A stretch of DNA of 64,000 nt from Piromyces finnis (Eukaryota; Neocallimastigomycota; Neocallimastigomycetes; Neocallimastigales; Neocallimastigaceae). Shown here in pieces: positions 23,497 through 36,175 of the stretch (positions are counted from its first letter, which is position 1; each line of letters begins with the position of its first letter). The stretch covers positions 171,082-235,081 of the forward strand of contig MCFH01000071.1 of assembly GCA_002104945.1 (NCBI GenBank), in the 5' to 3' direction. Made by a program: the position numbers and the translations under genes. The notes under the pieces were generated by a model. The model was not told the origin of the DNA. It saw only the letters and a program-made list of their open reading frames with translations, and ran no database searches.

Positions 23497-24048
23497 ATGA
23501 AAGTAATATGTTTTATGATGAGTTTTTTGGGATTTATCATGATTCCATGGGTAGGTTATGCCAGTCATCTTGAATACTTTTTCCCGGAAGATAAAGAATT
23601 TTTCTGTTTGGATACCTATAGAAAAAATTTTTTTGATAGACATCACAGTGTCAATGTCACTCTCGAAAATTGTTTTTTACTCTATCCGACAAACAAAATT
23701 CAATGTCATCTTAAATCGAATGAAGCTAACGATCATGGTAGTTACAAAACATTAAAAATTGTATCTGAGGAGGATCCCTACAAATGTATTCAACTTTCTA
23801 ATGATACCATGACCTCAGGAGGTAATGTTACCCTTTCTGATGTTAAATTATGGGGGATTATAATGGATACAGTGGATAATCGTTGGTTTTATCAAAGAAG
23901 AATTCAACAAGTTTACGATTTTAGTCGAAATTCCTTAGGCGGAAATTATAATAAAAAAAGATTTGAATTTACTTTTATGGTCGGGGAAAAACAACTTTGT
24001 CAATATTCTATTGAATATGATAAAAAAAGTATTGAATTTTACAATTAA
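23497..24048 (+). CDS. Small secreted Cys-containing protein, family unknown
   Basis: An intronless 183-residue ORF with no recognised family. It starts with a hydrophobic signal peptide (MKVICFMMSFLGFIMIPWVG, probable cut after YAS). The mature part has five Cys (37, 59, 70, 97, 168) and three N-glycosylation sequons (NVT 53, NDT 102, NVT 110). There is no second membrane segment. Codon use in the frame is clearly protein-like, with GC-richer sequence than both flanks. The ATG at 23497 is chosen because it gives the signal peptide at once. An odd Cys number leaves one residue free or bonded to a partner. It is probably an extracellular or cell-wall protein; the function cannot be told. Confidence 0.75.
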   Translation: MKVICFMMSFLGFIMIPWVGYASHLEYFFPEDKEFFCLDTYRKNFFDRHHSVNVTLENCFLLYPTNKIQCHLKSNEANDHGSYKTLKIVSEEDPYKCIQLSNDTMTSGGNVTLSDVKLWGIIMDTVDNRWFYQRRIQQVYDFSRNSLGGNYNKKRFEFTFMVGEKQLCQYSIEYDKKSIEFYN

Positions 24049-26811
24049 ATCTTTTTAAGATTATTAAAGATTATTAAATTCCCTATTAATAACATTTCCA
24101 AAAAAAAAAAAAAAGTATATATATATATATATATTTTCATCACTACTACAATAGTTGCCTCCTGTAACTATTTTTATAAAAGTGATTAATATTGAATTAA
24201 TATTAACCTTTTATTTCTTTAATACAAAAATACCAATTGATATATATTAAAAGTGTATAGTGATTTTTATTTTCTCTTTTTCTTTTATCTATCTTGAGAA
24301 ATTAGAAATTTAGTTTTTTAATTATTTAATACTATTTATTATACTTTATAGACTCTTTTCTTGAAAAAAAAAAAAAAAACAACAATTGGATCATTAAAAT
24401 AATATATATAAAAAAGATCATGATAGAATATTATTGTTTTTATACCTTTATAAATAAATAAAATATCATAAAAAAGAATTTTATCATTTTTTCCCCCCTT
24501 TCTAATACTAAATTAAACTATCTATTATCTTTTTTTTTAACCCTTTTGTTTAAATAACCGTTTTTAACGAATTTTTTTCTATTTTATTTAAATAATATGT
24601 AAAAAAAAAAAAAAAAAAAAGAAATGAAAGTTTATACAGTTGGGTGGAGGAATATTCGTATATTAATTATAACAACGATAACATCAACATTTCTTTTCCT
24701 TTTTTTATTTTCCTATTTTTTTTTTTTTACTAATATAAAAAATTATAAAGTTTTGAGTTAATAATATTTATATATTTGTATCCATTAACCACACCACCAC
24801 TAACACCATGATTGAATGTATGTATATTCAAATTTTTATAATATAAAAATATGTCTTGATTAAAATAGGTACATTTCATCTAACTTCTAAACCACTACAT
24901 ATAACTATACAACTACACACATCACGTCACTAAAATAGTAAAAAAAAAAAAAAAGGATTTACATCTATAATTAAAAATATAATTTTTTTTTAATAAAAGC
25001 TTATTTTTTTTTATTTTTTAATTAAAAGTAAACAATAAAAGGTGTATGTATATATATATATATATAGAAATTAAAAAAAGCTTATCACTTTTTTTTTTTT
25101 TTTAATATGAAAATAGAGTAAATAAATAATAAAATAATAAATAATAAAAAAAAAAAAACAGTTTTTCACTTAATGTTTCATTATTAATAGGAAAAAGAGT
25201 ATTCACACATATTATTCATTGAATTATAAACTTTTTTTTTTTAATTCTAATATTTCATAATGTATGAATATATTCATATATTTAATTATATTATCTTTTA
25301 ATGATTTATTGTTTTTTTTTTTCTTAATACCACTTTTTTTTTTTTATAAAGTTTATAAAGTTTTTTTTATGTGATTTTTTTTAATAAAAAAAAAAAAAAA
25401 AAACTTTATTTTTTAATATACCCATATTGAAAACTTTATAAAGCTTTTTTCTTTTTATATTAAATCATTCTAGAGGAGGTAGAGAAAAAAGCAAAAACAT
25501 TATCTCAATAAAATTCTTTCAACACCATAAGAATGAATGCCATTAGATGAAGTTTTTTTTTAAATCCTGATTTATTTCTTATTTACTATATCAAGAATAT
25601 TTAATGAGAAAAATGTTTTTTTAGAGAATGAATATTAAAGTTTAAATAATAAGTCATTTAAAATTGTTAATATTTATTGTAATTTTTTTTTTTTTAAAGA
25701 AATAGCATGAATCATTAAAAAATAATAAAAAGAGAAAAAGTGATGAGTTGATGTATACATTAAATTAAAAACTTTAAACATTATAGGTAACCTTTTTTTT
25801 TTTTTTTTTTTTTAAAAAAAGGTCATTTTTAATAAAATTATGATATACCATACTACAAAAAAAAAAAAAAAAAAATACTCTTAAATCATGATGAACTTTA
25901 TAAAGTTAATAAAAAAAAAAAAGTATTATAAATAAATAGTTTAGTTGTTTAAACATACACACACATATATATATTTCTTTTTTTTTTTTTTTAATAAAAA
26001 AAAATATAGTTTTAGGAATACTCATTTATACTCATTCATATGTTGCATATATTATGATGCCATTTGTCTGTCTTGTATACATCTTTTAGAGAACAAACCA
26101 AATTCTTTTTTTAATTAATTTTCATTAATAATATTATTTGAATTTGTATTTTTTCATTTTTATATTTGTATTTTTGTCTATATAATTATTATATAATTAT
26201 TATTGAGATGATACTTTTTTTTTTTTTTTTAATTAATCTTAAAAATAGAGTTATAATTAAAAACAAAAAAGTATTAATTAATAAATGATTTAATTAAAAA
26301 GTAAAAAAAAAAGACTTTTTTTATATTTTTATTATTTTTATTTATTATTAGATTATTATCTTTTTATTAATGACCTTAATGATCTTTTTTTTTTCTTTAT
26401 GATGCATTACATCTTTTTTTTTTTTTTTCTTGTTAGTTTCATACCTTTTTTTTTCTTGTTTGCTGTAACAAAATAAAATGTTAAATTCACATATATTTAT
26501 GATATGTCATATGTTATATCCATTTTCATTGGATGGTTTTTAATCTATTTTATTAATTTCCTAAAAAAAAAAGTAAAAAGACGCTATACAACAAACCTTT
26601 ATTTTTATAAAAATATGAGTTAGAGGGTATGTATGTGTGTGTATTTTTCCCTTCTCATATATGGAATAAATACATATATAAAAAGTCATAAATGCATTGC
26701 ATGATTAGAATTTAATTCAACTATTAAAAGGTTCTTTTTTTTTTTATACTCATCCAAAGCAAAGCTAAAAAACCTTTTTTTTTTCGTTTTCTTTTCTAGA
26801 ACATTGAAAAT

Positions 26812-26898
26812 ATGATTCATTCAATCATTCTTTCCTTTGTTCTTATTGCTTTTCCTTATTTGCTTTTTTCTTTCCTTTTCACCTTTCTAGGATTGTAA
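26812..26898 (+). CDS. Possible 28-residue hydrophobic micro-ORF
   Basis: ATG to TAA encodes a purely hydrophobic peptide beginning MIHSIILSFVLIAFPYLLF. It looks like a signal peptide or lone membrane helix. It may be the first exon of a lost gene, a microprotein, or chance in T-rich DNA. No downstream exon was found. Confidence 0.15.
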   Translation: MIHSIILSFVLIAFPYLLFSFLFTFLGL

Positions 26899-26902
26899 TA
26901 TC

Positions 26903-27066
26903 AATGAATGAAATATTAATAATTTAAATAAATAATTAATTATATTAATGAATGAAATACTAATAATTTAAATAAATAATTAATTATATTAATGAATGAA
27001 ATGCTAATAATTTAAATAAATAATTAATTATATTAATGAATGAAATACTAATAATTTAAATAAATA
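26903..27066 (+). repeat. 44-bp tandem repeat, about 3.7 copies
   Basis: The unit begins AATGAATGAAATACTAATAA and recurs at 26903, 26947, 26991 and 27035. Copies differ at single bases (ATATT, ATACT, ATGCT). Intergenic. Confidence 0.85.
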
Positions 27067-27957
27067 GTATGATCAAGAATTTTTACCATTCTATTTTTTA
27101 TGTTTGGGTTAAATTTTTACCAAAAAAAGAATTTTTATAGTAAATAAACTTAATATATGAAAAATAAATTATAGAATATTATTTAATATATTATATAATA
27201 TAAATTTTTAATATATTAGTAATTTTTTTAATTTATAATTTTAAATGAAAAAAGATGAAACTAAACAAATTATATTAATTTTTAATTTATTATTAATTTA
27301 TAATATTAAATAAAGTTAAAAATCAATATAAATATAGTTTCTATATAATTATTTTTAAATAGAATAATATATTAATATAAATTCTAAATATATTCAAACT
27401 ATATTACATTACATTTTGTAGACTACTTACATGGAATAACCAATAGTATCAATTTAAAAATACATCATACGCTATAATGTATATTAATGTAGTTGAGTTG
27501 ACATTAAAAGTATGGAGAAAAAATTTATTGTAACGGCCCTTTATTAATATAACACAATATATTAAATTTATATTTATTAATAAATATCTAAATATAATTT
27601 TAATTTATTTACAATAGTATTGTATCATATATTCTATTCATTTGATAACAAAATAAAAAAAACGTTTTTTTATATTAAAATGGAAGATGAGTAACAAACA
27701 TGTCAATAAATTAAATGAATGTGTTATTATAAATTAAATAAAATATTAATTAAATATAAATGGACAGATTGACTATTAAATAAATAAATAAATAAAAAAT
27801 TTATAATTAAAAAATTTTATAATTAATAAAAAAAATTTCATCATTATTAATAATTCTGATAAAAAAAAAAAAGGTAACTTTTAAAAAAAAAATTTTTTTT
27901 TATTATAAAATCTCAATCTAAAATCTAAAAAAAAAAATAAATTAACAAATTAATAAC

Positions 27958-27988
<31 letters not shown>

Positions 27989-29440
27989 AAAGCAAACAAA
28001 CAAACAAAAGGAAACTGTTTATTATGTTATTATAAAGCACAAAAACAACAACAACAACAACGAAAAAAAAAGAAAATTAAAAAAAATTAAAAACTAAAAA
28101 GAAATTATTAAAACATTCTTCTTTGATGATTTAGTTTAAATAAAGAAAAAAGTTTTTTTTTTTTTTTACAATATATTTTATAGTCATATACATGTTCTAA
28201 TTTATTTATCCCTATTTATTTATTAAAAGGAAACAACAACTAAAAAAAAAAGTAAAATATCACCTTTTTATTTTTTAATAATAATATAATAGGAAAAAAA
28301 AAAAAAAACTATGGAAAAAAGAGTAAATAGGATTGATTATAGTTTTTTAGATTAAAAAAAATTTTATAAAAATAGTTTTGAAAAAACTGTCACTTTACAA
28401 TAGTTTTTTTTTATTAAAAAGTATCTGACGTGTTTATCATTTTTTTGTACTCAAAAAAAAAAGTTTTTATTTGAAATGGGACTTTTTTGGTAGTATACAA
28501 AATTAATTTCCCGTATTAAAAAATTTATATCTAAACACAAAATTATTTAGCCATAGCAAGGATTACTAAAAAAATATTATTAAAAATAAAACTAAACTAA
28601 AATGAAATGATATCTTTTTTTTTAAAAAACAAACAAACAAACAAATATATATCAAAAGAAAAAGAAAATTTTTTTATTTAAAAAAATATATAAATTCTAA
28701 TACTATTTTATTTCTATATATAATATAATGAAAATAATAGAAATTAATTTAAAGAAGCTACTTTAAATTAAAGTAAGTTTTTTTATAATTTATTTTAATC
28801 CATAATAAATTATGAAACAACAAACTATAATAACGTATTAACCATTTTATTCTATTATATATTGTAAAAAAAAAAAGAAATGACTCGTTTCAAATTTATA
28901 TAGTAGAACATATGTACAAATAATCAATTAAATTTGAAAAAATCGCATTAAATTCAATCAAAAAAAAAAAACTATTTTTTCAATAATACAATGAATAATG
29001 TTTTTAATACTATTATTTTTTTAGTTTTATAATCAAAATAAGAATAAAAGAAAAAAATAACGTAACCAAAAAAAAAACAATCAAATTAAATTAATCAAAT
29101 AATCAATTCAAAAAAATAAAGTAAAAAAAAAATTACTTTTTTTTTCAAAAAAAGTAACATTTAACACATCACTTAATTTATTTTTTTAAATTTAAAAAAA
29201 AAAAACAATTTAATTTATTTTTTTTTTCTTAAAAATTTTAATTATTTAATAAAACATTCATTTAATAATAGTAATATTCTATGAGTAATAATTACATCGG
29301 TAATTTGGACACAAAACAAACTACACAAAAAAATTTGATAAATAGTTTAAGCTAATAATAATTTATATTCGCATTAATTTATTACCTATAAATTTATAAC
29401 CTAAAAAATTTTTTATTAAATTTTTAAAGTATAAAATAAA

Positions 29441-32400
29441 ATGGCCGTGGTACGTCAATTATCTCATCAAAGCCATTTTATTTTATATTTTATTCTACAA
29501 TTGTGTCTTATATCAAGCCAATGGCTGGTTCAATCACAACAAGTAAAAATCACTTTTCCATTACAAAATGATAAAAAGAAATCATCATCATCAGTATATC
29601 CAAGAAGAGTTATTCTTAATAAGAGAAAGGTTCCAACAAGAAATGTAAAATTGGATAGAAATAGCTATTTAGCATTACTTTACGTTGGAGGATTTTCTCT
29701 TTGTATTATTTGTTTAATTCTTTTCCCAAACTTATACAGAAAACCATATCATTATGTCAAGGTAAAAAAAAAATACATATATATATATAATAATTTATTT
29801 AAAATAACAAACTTTTTTTTTTTTTGCAAAATACTAATTTTTTATTTCTTTCTATTTCTATCAATTGTTTGACAAACTAAATTTATTCTTTTTCATGAAA
29901 TGCCAATACCATACATTAAAATACTAACTCTATCCATTGTTTTTTATATATGAAATATAATATATATAATATATCAATACTAATACATTATTATGCATCA
30001 ATTCTTTTTATGGAATACTAATAATATATTAAATAATATACTAATAATATATTATTAATATATTATATATTATTATAATGCTATGATATATTTATAATAT
30101 TTATAATAATGATTTTAACATTCATCTTGTTTTATTTATATTATTGATCTTGACTTTTGTGCAATTTATATCAATAATTTTAACATTCATCTTGCATTGT
30201 TTATATTATTGATCTTGACTTTTGTGCAATTTATATCAATAATTTTAACATTCATCTTGTATTGTTTATATTATTGATCTTGACTTACACCATCATGTTT
30301 TTTTTTTAAAGAATTTATTGAAAAATTCAAAAATTCATGCTCTTTCTTTAAGCATTAAAAATTTAGTGGAAAAAGTGTTTAGTCATATTAAACATTCTGT
30401 TGAAATTGTATTAAATATCATCAATATTAAACTTATCCCAAAAATGGTTTTACGCCTTTTCCAATATTCTAAAAGTTTAATCATTTTTTACAGTAATAAA
30501 AATGTTATATATCAATGGTTAATGAAAGAAGACAGTATGTCTTCGGATAGCGATTGGGATTTGGAAAGTGGCCAACTTACAGCATCATCCCCTTTAATGG
30601 CCTATTCTTCTTCGAATCAACGTAATAATTCAAAAAATAATATGGTTCCAAAAAATAAAAAAGGTAATGATCATCATCATAAAAGAGGTTCTTCCAATAA
30701 ATTACATCATGGTTCACGGAATAAACCAGAAGCTCTTTTACCTGTAACTAATAGCCAAGTTGATGTTCAATATAGAATTGTGTCTGATCCTTTAACATCT
30801 CCAGTATCACCAGATAAAGTATCTAATAACTCACAACAGAATGTGATTGTAAATACAATGACCATGACTACTACCAGATCTACACCTTCTACTCCAGATA
30901 GTATTACAATGAAAATTGATGATGGTATCCCAGGAGGCCACTCAATGAGAACAAATAGTAGAGAAGCTGTTGTAGAAATTCTGGAAAAGTCTATTCCAAA
31001 TGATGATGGAAAGATGCCAATGAAATCTAATATGGCAAAATCTTCACCAAACACTTTTGATTTTACCCAACAAGAATTAACTTTAGCTCTTTCAAAAAAA
31101 GAACATCCTATAGAGTATCAAAGTGTTCAAAGTGTTCAAAATTACAATCCATATTTAACCAAACCATCAGCATCTTTTCCACCAAAAGAAGAAACCTCCC
31201 AGACAAATGAAGGCGCATCAAAAATGATACTAAAGAATGAATCTCTTTTGAAATTATCATCTTCCATGGCTGCTGGACAGACCATGACTTCATTAAAGGT
31301 TGCCCCACAAAAATCATTGGAAGATGATAAAAAAATAAAGGGAATATTAGTGAAAAAATTAATCACAGAAGATTTAGAAAACGATGGGGGTGCATTTGAA
31401 GTTGTAAATAAAAAGAGAGGAAAAAGAACGCATAAACATTCTTTATCCTTTTCTGTACCATTAACTTCAACTATTGAAGTTCCTTTGAAAAATTCATCCC
31501 ATAAACGTTCTTCTTCTTCTTCCTACTCCTCTTCCTCTACTAAACCTACTATAGATTCTGTTTCTGTGAATAATGCTATTTTCATTGGAAATAATTTCAA
31601 AACTGCTGCCGTCAAAAGTCAGACATCCTATTCTAATGCTGTTCAGTATTCTCAAAAGCAATTAAGAAAACGTTCTGTATCTACTCCTGTCGCATTAGAG
31701 AATAAGGTGTCATCTTCAAAAGTCACTCCCTCACCAACAAAGGATAGCTCTTCTATGACAACTAAAAATGAAAATTCAGCTGCTTCTACGGTTGTAGGTC
31801 ATATTCGCCGTTATTCCACTTCCATCATAGACAACAAATTAAGCTATGCTGATGTTCTTAACTCAAATATTCAATTTAATAAGGAACAAGAAAACGATGA
31901 TACCTTGAAAAATATGGAATCCTTAAAAAAGAATAATAAAAAGGTATCAAAGAATGCAGCGATCACTCGAAATGGTAATAATCCATCAGGAAATTCAGAA
32001 AATAACAAGAATCCATCAAACGACCATAACAATGGCTCTGCAGATCAAAACAATAGTCATGATCAACATTCCAATCAAGCCAATAATGGTCATAATACAA
32101 ATGGAAACAATAATAGTAGTGGTGGTAGTGGCGGTAATAACAATGGTAATAACAATAACAACAATGGTAATAACAATCCAACCACCACCGGAAAAGGAAA
32201 AAATAAAAAACAGAAAAAGGCCAAGAATGCCAATGGTAATGCGGATGAAAATGAAAATGAGGAAGGACCTACTGTTTCCAACCCTACCAAGAAAAAGGCT
32301 GCAAAAGTTAAAAAGGAAGCTAAAGCAAAAAATAAGGTAGCAGCAGTAGATACCACCACTACTCAAGGAAAAGCCAATGGAAATGAATTAAAGTCACCAC

Positions 32401-34484
32401 AAGTCAGTAAGAAAAAGGCAGCAAAAGCTGCAGCTAATGCTAAAAAGAAGGAAGTCAATAAAAATAATGAAGAAAGTGGATTACTGGTCACTGGTGAAAT
32501 TACCTATGGTAAAGCAGGTTTACAAGATGAACCTATTCCTACAGATGAAGAAGCTTATAATGCTCTCTTTTCTGAAAATGCTACCTATTGGACACCAGCT
32601 GAAAGAACAGAACGTATTAAGAATTCACCATTCTATGATCATAATCATCATATTGCCAAGTATGGTAAAATAAAGTATAAACCTATGGTGGAATACGATA
32701 CTGATATGAATGAAATTAATGATGAATTAGAAATGTATGAAGCCGCCGCCAATGAAAAAGGTAAGAAGGAAGAGAAGAAGGAAAAGAAGAAAAAGAAGAA
32801 GGCTAATGCCAATGCCAATGCCGCTTCTACTTCTGATGATAAAGATAACACCACTGGTGGTAATGAGCCAAAAAAATCAAAGAAAAAGAAGGCCGTTAAT
32901 AAAGATGAAGAAGAAAATGAAGATTCCGCTGAAGAAAAGATTGCCAAATCAAAGAAAAAAGGAAAAACTTTGAACGTCACATTAACAGATGAAGATGCAA
33001 CTCCTCAGGAGGCAGGAAAGTCAGAAGAGAATAAAAAAGGTAAAAAGAAGGTGAAAGCAGCTGTTAAAGCAAAGGTAGAGGCAAATGAAAGTGCTAGTGA
33101 GTTAGACATACCACCAGTACCAGCAAAGGCAAAGAAATTGAAAAAGGCCAAAAAGGTAGCCAAGAAGTATGACGTTGTTAGTGAAAGTGAAGAAGATTCT
33201 GACTCTATGTCAAATTCATCTCTTCCAGTGCCTACTCCTATCTTAGCACCAACGGCCACCTCAGAAAGTAGTTTAGTCTATTCATCCAATGTATCTACCA
33301 ATGTCAGCAATACACGTTCCACCTCACCACTTTCACAATCCACCACGATTCAATATGCCAGTAATGGCAATGAAGAATTATTGGTTAATAATAATATTTC
33401 TGGTAGAACGGCTTCACTTATCTTTAGTAAGGTATCTCAACCCTCACCACTTTCCTCTGTATCGTATGTCAACTATTATGATGATACAAATACGACAGCT
33501 CAATCCAATGTCACTGCCATGAAGCCTAATCCAACCCCACTTGCCCAATCTCCGGTTATTCCTATTCAAACTCCTAAAACTCCTCTTTTTGGACCATCCT
33601 CCACCACTCCCAAAATGGAAAATCCAGCCATGTTCTCCTTTTCCAATGGTCCCTCTTTAACCATTTCCAATGCCCCGGTAACCACTCCCAATCCAGTTGA
33701 TGTCCAAAGTCAAGGACAAGAAGAAACCATTATTGATTTGTTCAATAGAACGAATAAGAGTTTCCGTCGTCCACGTTCCATTTCATTGAATTCCCATTTC
33801 CAACCTAGTAACGAAAATCGTTCAAGTCTCTCACCACTTCTTATGAGTACTTTTAAGAATTCCTCTACCTTGAAATTGGATCAACCCTTCCTTTCCAATC
33901 ATCAACAATTTAACAATATTAAATTAAATGATAACCCCGCCGCCGCCGCAGCAGCCTCGAATAATTTACCATTTGAATCCTTTGAATCGGAAACTGGACT
34001 TTTCAATTCTAATTCTCATAGTTTAAGTACAAGTTATCTTCCACCAATGCATAATAAGAGTTCAGATTATATTAATAAAGAAACTATTCCAGCTCAAGCC
34101 TCCACCTTCTCCACCGCCACCAACAATCAAAGTGGTTTAAATTTCTTTGATTTTGGTAATGATGGTAGCAGTAGTAGTATGGCCAACCCAATTATTAAAA
34201 AGCCAACTGAAAATGTTATTCAGAGATATAGAAGAGCTAGAACACTTTCTTCACCAGCTGTTCCACCTTCAGTGGATAAAAAGAATCATTTCTATTCACC
34301 ATTTATGACTGGTTTGGATATTAAATATGACTTTTATATTCCAAAATCCAATTCTATTTCACCATTATCATCATCTTTTACCGCCACAGATTCCCATTCC
34401 TATGAAATGAATAGAGAAGAGACGACTCGTCGTCGTAGTCAAAGTATCAATGAAAGAAATAGACCCAATATTAATGATTTTTAA
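29441..34484 (+). CDS. Single-pass membrane protein with a roughly 1,390-residue disordered cytosolic tail, family unknown
   Basis: Two exons, 29441-29761 and 30312-34484, join at KPYHYVK|NLLKNSK to give 1497 residues. The family is not recognised. Exon 1 encodes a signal peptide (FILYFILQLCLISSQWLV), a short basic ectodomain and a membrane helix (LALLYVGGFSLCIICLILF, about 79-97). Everything after this is predicted disorder: Ser/Thr-rich parts, an Asn-rich block (32100s), then long Lys/Ala/Glu blocks ([18 protein letters not shown]). One more ordered-looking island contains ENATYWTPAERTERIKNSPF (32570-32640). The C-terminal third has several RRxRSxS-like sites (RRPRSISL, RYRRARTLSS, RRRSQSI) that fit basophilic kinases and 14-3-3 binding. 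It may be a scaffold or sensor at the plasma membrane or ER. The topology is inferred, not shown. Confidence 0.8.
30112..30287 (+). repeat. 65-bp tandem repeat in the intron of the large membrane-protein gene
   Basis: ATTTTAACATTCATCTTG recurs at 30112, 30177 and 30242, giving nearly three copies of a 65-base unit. The last copy ends about 25 bases before the 3' splice site. Confidence 0.85.
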
Positions 34485-34943
34485 AAAATAAAGGATAAAA
34501 AAAAAAAAAAAAAAAAGGTAAATTGAGAATTGAAAAAAAAAATTTTTTTTTCATATCAATTTTTCTTTTTTTTTTTTTTTTTCATTTATTTAATTTTTAA
34601 TTTTTTTTTTTTTTATTTTACATTCCATGGTAATTTTTTTTTTATTTTAAAAAAACAGTTTAATTTTTTTTTTTTTTTTTATATTTTATAATCCTTTTAT
34701 AAATATTCTTTTTTTTTTTTTTAATTATTTTTTTCTTCATTATTTTTATATTGTTGCTATTTCTTAATAAAGGGTACTTTTGTTTTTTTTTTTTAAGTAA
34801 TGTATATAAAATAATGAAAACATAAAAGTAGGTTGAAAAAAAAAAAAAAAATTTTTTTTTTCCCAATCTATATACAATATACAATACTACACGACTACAA
34901 TATATACATAGCCGCTATTAGCCTACATCATGTATATATCAAA

Positions 34944-34991
<48 letters not shown>

Positions 34992-35318
34992 TTTTTTAAC
35001 ATTAAAACAATATTATTTTTATTGTTTTTATTGTTTTTTTTGTTTTTTTTTAAATTATATTTATTCATTTTATTTTTTTTTTTATTTTTTTATATAAAAT
35101 TTATATATATATATAAAAAAAAAAGAAAAAAAGAAACAGAAAGAAAATAAAAAAATAAAAACTAATCATTCAAAAAAAAAAAAAAAAAAAAAAAACAATT
35201 AAAATTGAATTAGCAAAAAAAAAGAAAAAAAAGAAAAACGAAAAATTCATTTAAATAACAATAGAAAGTTGAAAAAAAAAAAAAAAAAGTATAACCACAA
35301 ATCACTGTAACAACAACC

Positions 35319-35350
<32 letters not shown>

Positions 35351-36031
35351 GAGAAAATGAAAAACCAAAAACCAAAAACCAAAAACCGAAAAAAAAAAAA
35401 AAATTATTTATTTAATTATTATTATTTAATTTTTTATTAATTTTTTTTTTTATTAATACTTTAAATAAATAAATAAAATATATATAAAAAAAAAAAAAAA
35501 AATTCCCCCTTCATTTTATAATATCCCATTTAATTTGTTCCCCTTTTTTTTTTCTTCTTCTTCTTCTTCTTACCTATTTACATGAAATAAATATTTATTA
35601 GTATTTTATTATATTTTAAGGATAGGACAGTTAAGAAAAAACCCATTTATTTTATTGGTTGTTGGTTAGTTGTTGGTTGAATAAATTCTTTTTCTCCTTT
35701 GTAGTTATCAATTGTTTATTCTTATTCTAATTTTAATTATTTCCTTCCTCCTCTTTTTAGGAAATTTTCCTTTTTTTTTTTTTTTTAACATCTTTCTTCC
35801 TAGAAGAATTGAATCAAAGTGAAAGAAAAAAATTTTTTTTTAAATTTCAATAATTCAACCATAGCATAAAAAAAGTAAAAAAAATGAAAAGTTCTTTTAA
35901 TAGCCGTTTTTTTTTTTTTTTTTTTACAGTATAATTTGGAAATTCATACACATAGTAGTATTATTAAAAAAAAAAAAAAATATTTTATTTTATTGTTTTT
36001 TATTTATTATAAATTAAAATTTATTAAATAT

Positions 36032-36062
<31 letters not shown>

Positions 36063-36175
36063 ACCAATAGTAATTAATAAAATGATTTTATAATTAATCT
36101 CTTTTTTTTTTTTCTGGAGGAGATTTTCTTTTTTTTTTTTTCCTTCTTCCTGGTAGGATGGATGTGTCCATTTTT
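34485..36175. other. Convergent intergenic region, homopolymer-rich
   Basis: 3' ends of the large membrane-protein gene (+) and UPF3 (-) face each other here. Filled with long A and T runs, four AAAAACC units near 35362-35386, a CTT repeat at about 35550-35570 and a GTT repeat at about 36032-36060. ORFs here are translated homopolymers. No gene was seen. Confidence 0.5.

Larger units (their letters stand above)
24049..29440. other. Long AT-rich intergenic region without a recognised gene
   Basis: About 5.4 kb dominated by A/T runs. The exceptions are a GC-richer patch at 26600-26900, a 28-codon ORF at 26812-26898, a 44-bp tandem repeat at 26903-27066, and a stretch at about 27400-27560 with few homopolymers that could be an old insertion. 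No exon chain could be assembled on either strand. Confidence 0.45.

Noticed and set aside
31954-33522. Overlapping ORFs in other frames within the large membrane-protein gene
   Set aside because: Shadows of Lys/Asn codon runs; no independent coding signal.
30318-34484. The large ORF as an independent gene starting at 30318
   Set aside because: The codon there is TTG. The upstream frame stays open to the acceptor at 30311, and exon 1 at 29441 joins in phase.
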